Positions 10,999 to 20,873 of a stretch of 64,000 bases of DNA are shown here, piece by piece (the stretch's first letter is position 1; every line of letters begins with the position of its first letter). The position numbers and the translations under genes were made by a program. Source of the stretch: Forficula auricularia (Eukaryota > Arthropoda > Insecta > Dermaptera > Forficulidae); NCBI GenBank assembly GCA_024734495.1, contig JALMQS010000615.1:837173-901172 (forward strand), in the 5' to 3' direction. The notes under the pieces were generated by a model, which was not told the origin of the DNA, searched no databases, and was given only the letters and a program-made list of their open reading frames with translations.

Positions 10999-11498
10999 CG
11001 AACCAAACCATAAGTACCATACTTATGGAGCAATATTTTTCCCGTACTTATGTTTTAAAAAATTTTATCAGCCAACTTTGAATCATCTATAATGTAAATA
11101 AATTAATGTCTATAATAGCCAAAGATTAGTTCAATTAAGATGCGACATAATTAATTAACATATTTTAAATAAAAAAACAATATCAAAATTTGTTTTTAAA
11201 TTAGTTAATTTTACCAAAAATTACAATCAATTTTTTTTCTAAAGAATTAAAAACAAAGTGCTGTACCATTTTGAAACATCGACTAAATTGTGCCAATTTT
11301 TTAAATAACTTGCCATTCATGTTTACTAGACTTTTTTTTACAATAAAAATGATTCAAAGTTAGCTAATGAAATTTTTTTAAAAAATAAGTCCGGCAAAAA
11401 TATTTTTTTCTCCACTTATGATTATACTTTGAATTATAGTCAATATTTAATTGAAAATTTTTTGTTTTGCCGAGAGTAGAGAGCAGAGTTCTTGATTC

Positions 11499-11829
11499 AC
11501 AAAGAGAAACAAAAGAGGTTGTCCTCTGCTTGATGCAAATAAACATACACACATATATATCGAGATGATATATCTGTATAAAATTTTTTTATTGGTTCTA
11601 GGCTGAGCACCAGTGAAGAAAGAACACCAAATTTTCAATATCCATACGATATTGAATCCATGAAAATCATTTATAATTAATAAAAAAAACTGATGATGAA
11701 GACCAAGTATTCGAAACTATAGTCTCAAACAAATAAATAATATATATATATACAGATATATCATCTCGATATATATGTGTGTATGTTTATTTGCATCAAG
11801 CAGAGGACAACCTCTTTGTTTCTCTTTGT
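11499..11829. repeat. Foldback element with hammerhead-like core
   Basis: The arms at 11,501-11,580 and 11,750-11,828 are inverted copies (AAAGAGAAAC and AGAGGTTGTCCTCTGCTTG on the left, mirrored as CAAGCAGAGGACAACCTCT). Between them are a Met/Lys-poor AT spacer and the hammerhead-like motif at 11,690-11,724. Similar arm words (GCAGAAGACAACATCATTG) recur near 44,400 and 45,260, so this is a family. Confidence 0.75.
11690..11724 (+). ncRNA. Hammerhead-like ribozyme motif
   Basis: CTGATGA, one T, a weak stem II (GAA with TTC), then GAAAC, loop TATA, and GTC with cleavage expected after C. The preceding base A can pair with the T after the cleavage site. Helix III is two base pairs. The core letters are all canonical, but stem II is poor. 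Confidence 0.5.
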
Positions 11830-12337
11830 CAATATTTAATTATTCAGGATTTCATAACAAAAATTTATAGCCATAGCATTTCGATTTTTATGGCAGGGTA
11901 GCGATTTTCACCATTTTCAAAATAATCCCTATTACTCGAAAACTATGAGACTTTTATTTAAAAAATTTTTTAGGTTCTTGACCGTCGTAAATTGCCCTAT
12001 CTCCTCTTCACGATTTATCATTGTGATACGGAACACCCTGTATGATTAAATATTAACGGGATTCTTAACTAAGTTTATCGTATTCGGCTTTTTTAATTTA
12101 AATTTTCACTTATAAACACGTTTATCGCTAATGAATATGTGAGAAATAGTTTAAAAGAAGACTATACTACTAGTATTCCATCTAAAAATCCACTGGTTTA
12201 CAATACTATTACAATATTATTATTTAAAAAAATTATCCATGTTTTATATGTAAATAAATTAAATATACAAATCTTGAAGGAGACAATAAAAGAGTGTGTC
12301 TTCTGCTGGAATTATAAATTTTATTTATTTATAACGA

Positions 12338-12372
12338 GACTATAGTTTCGAGGGCTTTGCCCTCTTCATCAG
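12338..12372 (-). ncRNA. Hammerhead-like ribozyme motif, left arm
   Basis: On the minus strand: CTGATGA, one A, then stem II GAGGGC with GCCCTC closed by AAA, then GAAAC, TATA, GTC. This is the cleanest motif in the window: a six-bp perfect stem II, all core bases and a GTC cleavage triplet. The flanking GA before CTGATGA can pair with TC after the cut. Only the extra A before stem II departs from the usual hammerhead. Confidence 0.6.
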
Positions 12373-12556
12373 TCTATTACAATGTATTCACAGGAATTAA
12401 TTTATGAATGAAAGGTTAACATCTTTCATGTGGTTAGGTTAGAAATTACACAGGGTGGGCAAGTTAAGAATTGACATTTGTAATTTCTAACCTAACCACA
12501 TGAAAGATGTTAACCTTTCATTCATAAATTAATTCCTGTGAATACATTGTAATAGA

Positions 12557-12596
12557 CTGATGAAGAGGCAAAGCCCTCGAAACTATATATATAGTC
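12557..12596 (+). ncRNA. Hammerhead-like ribozyme motif, right arm
   Basis: Inverted partner of the motif at 12,338-12,372. It has lost one G of stem II, and the helix III loop is expanded to TATATATA before GTC. Confidence 0.5.
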
Positions 12597-12815
12597 TCGT
12601 TATAAATAAATAAAATTTATAATTCCAGCAGAAGACACACTCTTTTATTGTCTCCTTCAATATATAAAAATTCTGCTACTCTCGGCAAAAACTTTCAATT
12701 TAATAAAATATAGTTGATTATTTTTTTTTTAAGATTCTTTGAATATGTGAAATAATCAAGTAGGCTTTGCCTTTTTCCAACAAAAGAAAGTTTGTTTTGT
12801 TTATTATTAGTAAAA

Positions 12816-13395
12816 ATGACTCGTGGAAAGGTTGTTGATGAGAAAAATTCTCTCAATTATTATCAATTTATTTAAAATGAGAAAATCATAAGCGGAAATG
12901 GGCGATCTAGTTATTTTCTCAAAGCTTATTGTCAGAAATATTATTTGAGTTTATAAAACAACGGGTATAATAACCTCGGTATCCAAAATATCAGATGCTG
13001 ATAGGGGGGCATTGAAGAAGATTATTAGAAAAAAACAGGCGTTCGAACTATGGTGAATTATCTGTTCTTTGAAGCGATGCTGTGGGGCGAAGTGTTTCAA
13101 GATCCACGTGCCAGAGAGAAGCCCTTAAGTTAGGTTTTAAAACTTACAAGGTAATTTTATTGCAACTTGTTCCAAATTTTTTTTTGTAATTTTACTAATT
13201 TTTTTTATGCGAAAGAAAAGCCACTCTTGACATTAAAACAAAATAAAAACCGGCTTAAATGGGCCAAAAGTCACATTAATTGGACGAGTGATGAATGGAA
13301 TAGTGTATATTGGAGTGATGAGTCTCGTTTTGAAGTTTGTGTTCCCCATTTTTTAAGCATGATTAAATCTGAATTTATTGAGGAGGCTATGTTTC
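12816..13395 (+). pseudogene. Tc1-like transposase pseudogene, N-terminal half
   Basis: It begins at an ATG giving MTRGKVVDEKNS, a typical Tc1 N-terminus, then breaks at an early stop. Between 12,870 and 13,150 several frames hold remnants of the helix-turn-helix region (SRSTCQREALKLGFKTYK). From about 13,205 one frame reads KPLLTLKQNKNRLKWAKSH, then NWTSDEWNSVYWSDESRFEV. That block is diagnostic of Tc1/mariner, and the Asp of WSDES (codon at 13,317) is the first catalytic Asp. Everything after about 13,390 is replaced by zinc-finger-unit flank, so the second and third catalytic residues are missing. It cannot be active. Confidence 0.8.
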
Positions 13396-14364
13396 CTAAA
13401 AATCCACTGGTTTACAATACTATTACAATATTATTATTTAAAAAAAAATATTCATGTTTATATGTAAATAAATTAAATATACAAATCTTTTTAAATAACA
13501 TAATTCAGACGTTTAATAAAACCCAAAGAATTCTGCAGAATTTCTACATTTATCAATGGAAATGAGCAAGTATATTTTACAGCCCTGAATTCTATGAAAT
13601 GAATAAACTATATATTTAGTAATATTTGTAAATAACGTTTAGTTCCAGATTATGCTCGAAATTAAAGAGATAATACAATTAAAAGCTTAATTTCTCTAGC
13701 AAGCCCTAAATAATACGGTGCCCGAATTATTTAGAAGGATTTTTTTTTGAGAATTTTTTTCTTTATTTTAATTTTTCAATAATATTTAGTTGGGGAATTT
13801 TTTTGAAAAAATTAACACACTTTTGATTGGTACTCCAAATTACTCGATTAGAGGAGGTAAGTGTCACCTGTCGGTCGATAATTAAAACATTTTATTTAAT
13901 AGGATTGATTACACAACATCTGATTGAATTGCTTTTATTATTATTAAATCTTATTAATCTAAATCAAAATTATTTCATACTGGACAATCAAATGTAAATT
14001 AAATCTATCTTTTAAATTTGTGAAAATCAATTTCTTTGTGACATTTCTATATTCTCAAAATAATGGAATGAATATATAATGATTCCAAAATTCAAAATCC
14101 AATCGATAGAGGTTATATTTTATTTTATTATTCAAAATATTGATTTTATATTATGTTCTATTATATTTTACTTTTTTAGTAAATTATAAATCAGGGCTGT
14201 CAACCCTTGGACCAGCAATTCAATGAATACGGCCTGAGATTAAATTACAAATCTCCTTAAATCATTGAGATTTTTCAGTTGAAAGTAATGGAATGCAGCC
14301 GCCCAGGGGTAAGAATAGGTAGTAAGAATAATCTCTAATAATATCTCATTTCCAAATAAAGTCT

Positions 14365-14644
14365 AGAGGCGACTATGGGTCAGTGGCTAGAGTGTTGGGT
14401 CGCTGACTCGAAGATCGCTGGTTCGAGACCGAGTCTCGGCAGAGAGATATTTCCATTTGCCTCCTCTTGGAAAGTAATGGCAACCTACCAAGAGTATAAT
14501 TGCCTAGTAACCTTTTTAGCCGTTCGGAACCGGCGTTAAAAAGTAGGTCCCATATATCTGTGTAAAACAACTAAACACACTCAGCACAGGTATATATGGA
14601 GAGGAGCCGACACCAGTTTCTGGTATGGCACTCGAAGAAGAAGG
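14365..14644 (+). mobile_element. tRNA-derived SINE, unit 1 copy
   Basis: About 280 bp. The tRNA-like head has an A box (TGGCTAGAGTGTTGG) and a B box (GGTTCGAGACC), as expected for RNA polymerase III transcription. A body follows with CCTCTTGGAAAGTAATGG and GGAACCGGCGTTAAAAAG. The 10-bp target duplication is AATAAAGTCT (14,355-14,364) and AATAAGGTCT (14,645-14,654), one mismatch. Unit 3 has the empty site. A 65-residue minus-strand frame inside is a chance reading. Confidence 0.85.
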
Positions 14645-14696
14645 AATAAGGTCTATTTATTGGATTGTCATTCTTCCTTTCTTCATTTTCTTTTAA

Positions 14697-14732
14697 ACCA
14701 ACCTTTCGGAGGATTCTTCCCTCCTTCTTCAG
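14697..14732 (-). ncRNA. Degenerate hammerhead-like motif in the unit flank
   Basis: On the minus strand: CTGAAGA, AG, stem II GGAGG with CCTCC, then GAAAG. It is shared with unit 3 (near 34,890). In unit 2 an extra C splits the GAAA box side (near 26,750). The base after GAAA is G rather than C, and no GUH triplet is obvious, so it is probably dead. Confidence 0.3.
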
Positions 14733-15180
14733 GGTTTCATTGAAATTTTTATCTACTTACTGGAAAACATATTTGATAAGACAATATGACAATAAGAAAT
14801 TGGACAATCTGCCGAAAAATTTTCGAAAAATAAAAGGGCATTTTTTACATTTTGAATTTGAAAATATATACAAAGATTTCAGAAATTTTTTTCACAATTT
14901 TGTCATATTTTGACTCCATATTTTATTAGAAAATAAATATTTTTAAGACATTTTTGCATCTTTATCATGGTGGATATCATTTTTCAATATTATTAACTAT
15001 TATGTATTGGATGGAAATTTTGAGGTGTTGCGAAAAAAATAGGTTACTTGTTCAGGCTGACCCTAAATATATTTTCATTTGAAAAGGAATTTAGAAAAAT
15101 AAAAGGTTCTCCTTAAGTATTTCTGAGTCGCGGTCAAATTATTATAAAAAAAAAATAACTTATTTATTTTTATTTTTCAG

Positions 15181-15302
15181 GTCATTCAATAAAGGAAGAT
15201 GCATGTTATCCATCGGAACAACAAAAGTGACCAGTGTAGGATTGGAAATTAAAAAACAAAAAACATTTCTAATTCACCGAATAGATCAACCCCTATTTAA
15301 AG
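15181..15302 (+). other. Leader exon of zinc-finger unit 1 (predicted)
   Basis: A TTTATTTTTCAG acceptor ends at 15,180 and a donor AAAG/GTGAAT lies at 15,302/15,303. The same exon with the same signals is in unit 2 (27,220-27,341) and unit 3 (35,353 on). In unit 4 the homologous sequence runs straight into the next exon without an intron, which supports these splice sites. No frame is open across it in units 1-3, so it is untranslated or decayed. Confidence 0.5.
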
Positions 15303-15348
15303 GTGAATTCTGTTTACTAAATTTTAAAACAAAAGCTCTATTAATGTT

Positions 15349-16530
15349 TGCAGTGGGTTTTATGAAAATCTAATTGTTGGAGGGGTATATTCTATTTTGT
15401 TGGTGGGTGTAATCTCAGGGTTAACTCTCTTGGTGCTTATTTTCTGAAATTATATCTACTGACTTTACTATTAATTGACTACTATGAAATTAAAATAAAA
15501 ATGGATTGCAGAAATGGCTTATATAAAAGTTATAATAAAAAAGGAACAAAGGAAATTGGATTGGCAAGCAGGAGTTATTAATTTTCAATAATAATAGAGA
15601 TTATGTGGAGATCATTTATTATTGATAATGTGAATTTATTTAATCGCCGCTTGATATCAGCAGATATAGATAGTTATTAAAGAGAAAATACAAGATGGTG
15701 ATTATACTCTTGGTGGTGAGGCTGTAGGATTCTGACTGGCGATTTGCTGGATTTCAAGAATTCCTCTCGTGGTGACCTGTCCCTTTGATAGCAATCTTGG
15801 TGGTGACGGCGGTAGGAATGAGATAGGCGTCCTCGATAAATGTCTGTATCGACATATGTTATCGATGACAATCCTATTGATATTTGTGCTGGACGTATAT
15901 TTAGAGAGGTGTCTCCTGAATCACCACCTAGGAGTTGTATTGTGGACTTGAAAAATAGAGAAATGGTGATCTTCAACAGTTTCCTCAGTTGTCTTCTTGG
16001 TATCTAGTGAGATCTGATCAAGGACTCTTATTTCTTTAAAGAGCTCCTCGTGAGATGTACTATGATGATTTATCATCCAAGACTGTCCTGGTTCTTTTAT
16101 ATGTATATCTAGAGGTGTGTTCAAGGACTCTCCTGGTTGTTGTAATGATGTGTGCCTCTAGAGGTGTCATCAACGACTGTCCGAGCGGTCCCCCACCGTC
16201 AGTATTTCTCCTCTTAACTTCTCCTGTTTCCTTCAAGCGGCGGTTTTCAAACTCTTCATATCACTATTTGTTTTTTTTATTTCAAAAGGATAATACATAA
16301 ATAATTCCTAGAGGTTCATCCCGTCCGCATTGCATTCCCCTCTCTGCTCGAATTCAAACATCAATTCTATCAAAAATTACATTAAGTTACCTTTCTTTCT
16401 CTTTTACAATTTATTTTTAATGAAATCTATAATTAACTATAATTGAACAAATACTAATTTTATCCTTCTTTTTCTCTAATCTGCCTCCCTTTGCAACTTC
16501 TTATTACAATATATCATTGGATATATTGTA
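15349..16530 (-). repeat. 3' LTR of the non-autonomous element
   Basis: It runs TACAATATAT to CCCACTGCA on the minus strand. The minus-strand start is a perfect hairpin: 11-bp arms TACAATATATC and GATATATTGTA around a four-base loop (16,505-16,530). Internal subrepeats with TCTAGAGGTGT and AGGACTCTCCTGG lie at about 16,100-16,190. Small frames inside (99, 60, 67 and 81 codons) recur identically in the other LTR only because the LTRs are identical. Confidence 0.9.
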
Positions 16531-18339
16531 TGCCCGTTCTTCTGTGAAAAAAAATATATAATCGTAAGATCATGTATTTTTTTTTATTATTATTGAGCAT
16601 AACCATGAATTTATTCAACCTACAGCGCCCAGCGACCCTCCGTTCAGTTCGCCTTTTTTTAGCTTTAATTATTTTTAATTCTTGACCTTTGACTCTGGAA
16701 TCACATTCGGGGTATATATTACAAGGGGTGCGGTGGTCCATGATCGACTATGTAATCTATTAACCTCGCTACGGCGGGCGATTACATTCGATTCTTATCA
16801 GACCTGTATTTGGGGTTTATGGGATTCCACAATTTTTATTATCATTTATTAAAACAATCTTAGACATATTACCTGCGAACAAACCAAGGATATTATCGAC
16901 TGTTTAGTTAAACGAATACATCGTTTATTACAAAGGACAATTGGGGATTATATTTTATTTATTTATTTATGCAAATTGGGCAGAAGAAATTTGAAGGGGT
17001 TTTATAAATGTATTTTTAATTATAGTTGGACTTTACGTTAGATTTTTATTTGAAAATTTAATTTTATTTGGAGATTTTAGCAAAGGACACATGAGTTTAA
17101 ATTTATAAGGAGGGATTTATTTATTTTAAATTATTTAGCAGATATGATTAGTGCAATATATGAGATTATTATCTAAGCACCTTTAATACAATTGATTGAA
17201 ATTTGAGGTCGTCAATAGTAATTGATTTTGAAATGCATTATTAGAGTGATTTCTTTATGAGAGACAATACTTGAATTGCATCTGTTTATTATGTAATAAA
17301 ATCAGCTGTTTAAATTATTTGAAGGGAAAATTATATTTTAAAGTTAAAATTTATTTATTAATAAAATTGTAATGATTATTTCTTTAAAGGTTTAAATTGA
17401 ATTAATTAGCACAAATATTTGAAATTATATAAAAGGAGAATTATTATTTTTATCTAGTGACCTACATATGGAAGATATCAGCTGATTTTATTTATTTATA
17501 AACAAACAGACATGGACAATCATGCGAGATGTACCCCTATTTAGAATATTTAATTTTGAAATTATTCTTCAGTTCGAAATGATATGAGAAATTTATAATA
17601 ATAAACATTTAAAGGATTAGAGAAATTCACATTAAAAAAATTTTAATTAATATTTATTTTATTTATTTTTATTTAAAAGGTGAGTCATTGATTTGAAAAT
17701 ATGAAAATGATATTTGCATTATAAATGTGTACTTGAACTAGGCTTATCGAAAGGTGCATATGAGTTTATTAATAGTTTCGACTAAATTTTAAATGATTTT
17801 ATAATATATTAACTGGGATTTAACAAAATGTAAACATGACAATTTAGTATATCTGTTCTATGAACTTAATATTTTAGATGTATAAATAGTATAAATTTAT
17901 ATACATGACTCAACATAGGAAAAATTAATCTTATAATTTATTAAAATTATTTTTACTCAAATGGGCTATTATTAAAATTAGACTTTCGTAGATATTTTTA
18001 AATTATTTACTTTGAAATTAATAAAATAATAATAATGAGTCATGTATACTGAGATGTTCATTTAAATTAGCGATTTTTTAAAACGCGAGCGAAATTGATT
18101 GATTTGATGAATTTGTAAGCTATAAACAACACAAGCGACAAGGTGTGATTTAATGATTAAACAATAGCAACAATGAAAAAAAATAATTAAATAATTAATT
18201 TAATTGTTATGTATGGGGAAATTTTAAATTAATACTGGTTTGAATATTTTTTTATTATTTTCATTTTTCTTTTAGCATGTCATTTGAAAGCAGTGTCTTG
18301 CGGTTTCAAGTGGGGCCATAAAAATATTTTCTTGTTATT
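16531..18339 (-). other. Internal non-coding region of the LTR element
   Basis: 1.8 kb of AT-rich sequence between the 3' LTR and the gag-position gene. I searched both strands for RT, protease and integrase motifs and saw none. It begins with the purine-rich stretch near 16,531-16,550 and a 75-codon Lys/Arg-rich frame (16,514-16,741) that partly overlaps the LTR and is probably chance. Confidence 0.6.
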
Positions 18340-19338
18340 TTATCTAGGATTCCTGGAGGCATTGTTGAGTCTCTCCAGGGCCGTATGGCTCGGATGAAAT
18401 TCGTTCTGAATTATATCGGTTACATAATCTATATACAATGTGAGATATAAATTTTTGAAAAATGAAAACAATATGAAATAGATTTTATATTTAATATTCA
18501 AACCTAGTGAAATTGCTATTATGGGTTTGATTTTATGTGGGGGATTGATATTAATTTTTACTAAGGGAATTGGGGGCGGACTTTTAATTGTTTGTTGGCA
18601 GATTATTGATGTGTGAATTTCTACAGGGGGTTGTGTGATAATCACTGCTTCTAAATTTACTATTGGTTCGTTAATAGGATTTATATTAATTTTTAATGGT
18701 TGCGCTTTTTGTGTTGTTTTACTGTTCAATTCCATTGTTTTATCATTGGACTTTGTTGCTTGCGACCATCTGTCTATATTATTATCTATGGAAGCACATC
18801 TATTACTTGAATCGTCTATTCGACTACTCACATTACTCAGATCACCTCCTATAACACTTATATCACTTCTCAATTGCTTATAGCTACTTTTTATATCACT
18901 CTTACATTGCCATATCATATTTTCTAAATTTTGAAATTTGGCTTCACCTCTTATAACATTTATATCGCTTCTCAATTGCTTATAGCTACTTTTTATATCC
19001 CTCTTACATTGCCATATCATATTTTCTAAATTTTGAAATTTGGATTCAACTCTTATAACACTTATATCGCTTCTCAATTGCTTATAGCTACTTTTTATAT
19101 CACTCATACATTGCCTTATCATATTTTCTAAATTTTGAATTTTGGCTTGTGGGAGGGCATGGTATAAGTCGGTACTTACATTTTGATCCCACTGGTTTGT
19201 TCGTAGGTGATTTGTTTCTGTTGGTTTCTGGCAGATCCCAGAGTCAGCTTGTCGATCACTGGCCAAGGTTCGCCCGCTCGCTGTGTTAATTTTTTCTCCG
19301 CTCATTTTAAGAAATTGCAAAGAAAAACAAATCAGCAA
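18340..19338 (-). CDS. Gag-position protein with three 34-residue coiled-coil repeats
   Basis: 332 codons from the first ATG; the ATG at codon 12 (MSGEKINTASGR) is the likelier start. It is the only long frame of the element and lies about 280 bp after the 5' LTR, where gag belongs. Residues about 70-170 are three near-identical repeats, each containing NLENMIWQCKSDIKSSYKQL then RSDISVI. They are encoded by a 102-bp DNA tandem repeat (18,874, 18,976, 19,078) with heptad-like spacing suggesting a helix. A Pro/Ile-rich stretch follows (LKININPINEP, PPPIPLVKININPP), then a hydrophobic segment near the C-terminus (YKIYFILFSFF). No zinc knuckle is present. I do not recognise a family; a structural or RNA-packaging role is inference from position only. 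Confidence 0.6.
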   Translation of the reverse strand: MLICFSLQFLKMSGEKINTASGRTLASDRQADSGICQKPTETNHLRTNQWDQNVSTDLYHALPQAKIQNLENMIRQCMSDIKSSYKQLRSDISVIRVESKFQNLENMIWQCKRDIKSSYKQLRSDINVIRGEAKFQNLENMIWQCKSDIKSSYKQLRSDISVIGGDLSNVSSRIDDSSNRCASIDNNIDRWSQATKSNDKTMELNSKTTQKAQPLKININPINEPIVNLEAVIITQPPVEIHTSIICQQTIKSPPPIPLVKININPPHKIKPIIAISLGLNIKYKIYFILFSFFKNLYLTLYIDYVTDIIQNEFHPSHTALERLNNASRNPR

Positions 19339-19576
19339 AATTAGGTAGAAAAAGAAAAATACGAAATTATAAAATTTAGAAAGGAAAAAAATGTATAGAA
19401 TTCACACAGAAAGAGAGAACAACACAAAACAGAAGATGAATCTCCCACTTACACCTCTATTATTATTGAAAATGGGTTGAATTTATTTTGTTGGGAATAT
19501 TAAAATATTATTATTTTTGAAATTAAGCACCGAGAGAGTTATCTAGTATCTGCTTTGCTTGCACGCCTATTCAATA

Positions 19577-19592
19577 CCACGGACCTTCACCA
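19577..19592 (-). other. Putative primer binding site of the LTR element
   Basis: TGGTGAAGGTCCGTGG on the minus strand, directly after the LTR end CCCACTGCA. It starts with TGG, as sites complementary to CCA tails do. I could not assign the tRNA. Confidence 0.5.
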
Positions 19593-20774
19593 TGCAGTGG
19601 GTTTTATGAAATTCTAATTGTTGGAGGGGTATATTCTATTTTGTTGGTGGGTGTAATCTCAGGGTTAACTCTCTTGGTGCTTATTTTCTGAAATTATATC
19701 TACTGACTTTACTATTAATTGACTACTATGAAATTAAAATAAAAATGGATTGCAGAAATGGCTTATATAAAAGTTATAATAAAAAAGGAACAAAGGAAAT
19801 TGGATTGGCAAGCAGGAGTTATTAATTTTCAATAATAATAGAGATTATGTGGAGATCATTTATTATTGATAATGTGAATTTATTTAATCGCCGCTTGATA
19901 TCAGCAGATATAGATAGTTATTAAAGAGAAAATACAAGATGGTGATTATACTCTTGGTGGTGAGGCTGTAGGATTCTGACTGGCGATTTGCTGGATTTCA
20001 AGAATTCCTCTCGTGGTGACCTGTCCCTTTGATAGCAATCTTGGTGGTGACGGCGGTAGGAATGAGATAGGCGTCCTCGATAAATGTCTGTATCGACATA
20101 TGTTATCGATGACAATCCTATTGATATTTGTGCTGGACGTATATTTAGAGAGGTGTCTCCTGAATCACCACCTAGGAGTTGTATTGTGGACTTGAAAAAT
20201 AGAGAAATGGTGATCTTCAACAGTTTCCTCAGTTGTCTTCTTGGTATCTAGTGAGATCTGATCAAGGACTCTTATTTCTTTAAAGAGCTCCTCGTGAGAT
20301 GTACTATGATGATTTATCATCCAAGACTGTCCTGGTTCTTTTATATGTATATCTAGAGGTGTGTTCAAGGACTCTCCTGGTTGTTGTAATGATGTGTGCC
20401 TCTAGAGGTGTCATCAACGACTGTCCGAGCGGTCCCCCACCGTCAGTATTTCTCCTCTTAACTTCTCCTGTTTCCTTCAAGCGGCGGTTTTCAAACTCTT
20501 CATATCACTATTTGTTTTTTTTATTTCAAAAGGATAATACATAAATAATTCCTAGAGGTTCATCCCGTCCGCATTGCATTCCCCTCTCTGCTCGAATTCA
20601 AACATCAATTCTATCAAAAATTACATTAAGTTACCTTTCTTTCTCTTTTACAATTTATTTTTAATGAAATCTATAATTAACTATAATTGAACAAATACTA
20701 ATTTTATCCTTCTTTTTCTCTAATCTGCCTCCCTTTGCAACTTCTTATTACAATATATCATTGGATATATTGTA
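19593..20774 (-). repeat. 5' LTR of the non-autonomous element
   Basis: Same length and, by eye, one base different from the LTR at 15,349-16,530. It would carry the promoter for minus-strand transcription into the 332-codon gene. Confidence 0.9.
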
Positions 20775-20873
20775 ATGTTTATATAACGAATATATGAAGG
20801 CAAGCATATTTACGAAAATGTTCTTTAAAATCAATAGATATTCAATAAGAAAAATAAATATTTACATTTACAG

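Larger units (their letters stand above)
10999..12043 (+). mobile_element. Family A fragment interrupted by a foldback
   Basis: It begins inside the left inverted repeat of family A (ACCATAAGTACCATACTTAT), lacks the outer 5' end, and keeps the right end GGAACACCCTGTAT. A foldback (about 11,460-11,829) is inserted at about 11,450; family A resumes at AATATTTAATTATTCAGGAT. Confidence 0.65.
12274..12660. repeat. Foldback element, 175-180 bp arms, two hammerhead-like motifs
   Basis: 12,274-12,448 and 12,481-12,660 are inverted copies (outer TTGAAGGAGACAATAAAAGA, inner GGTTAGGTTAGAAATTA) around a 32-bp loop. Each arm carries one hammerhead-like motif. The element sits in family A-linked flank: the sequence before it (AAATATACAAATCTT) normally continues TTTAAATAACATAATTCAGA. 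Confidence 0.85.
14192..14950 (+). mobile_element. hAT-like repeat within unit 1, hosting the SINE
   Basis: CAGGGCTGTCAACCCTTGG resembles the hAT-type terminus CAGGGCTGTCCAACC found at 42,287. The interior (TACTGGAAAACATA, TTTTCGAAAAATAAAAG, GATTTCAGAAATTT) matches 42,842-43,110 in order. A related copy therefore exists outside the duplicons. The opposite terminus is not evident. Copies start at 26,230 and 34,666 in units 2 and 3. Confidence 0.55.
15344..20779 (-). mobile_element. Young non-autonomous LTR retrotransposon
   Basis: Two LTRs of equal length (1,182 bp) flank 3,062 bp of internal sequence. The whole is bounded by a 5-bp target duplication, ATGTT (15,344-15,348 and 20,775-20,779). 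Units 2 and 3 have the empty site. By eye I find one LTR mismatch (GAAAATC against GAAATTC near the outer edge). A primer-site-like TGGTGAAGGTCCGTGG follows the 5' LTR directly on the minus strand, and a purine-rich AGAAGAACGGG lies before the 3' LTR. No RT, RNase H or integrase frame is visible, so it must borrow enzymes. It sits antisense in the predicted intron of the zinc-finger gene. Confidence 0.9.

Noticed and set aside
14373..14570. 65-codon minus-strand frame identical at 26,411-26,608
   Set aside because: It is the reverse strand of the tRNA-derived SINE, including its polymerase III boxes.
14665..14913. 82- and 106-codon plus-strand frames ending FHNFVIF in the unit flanks
   Set aside because: They cross the SINE junction and an hAT-like repeat, and no equivalent survives in unit 3.
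15840..15990. Arg/Ser-rich stretch resembling a splicing-factor RS domain inside the LTR
   Set aside because: Short, no conserved context, and on a frame interrupted in the opposite reading; composition alone is not evidence.
15677..16300. Four small frames (99, 60, 67 and 81 codons) that recur perfectly at 19,921-20,544
   Set aside because: The repetition is fully explained by the identical LTRs; the frames overlap on both strands and look like chance.
18874..19140. Possible CRISPR-like array
   Set aside because: The 102-bp units are contiguous, with no spacers, in frame within a gene, and the DNA is eukaryotic.
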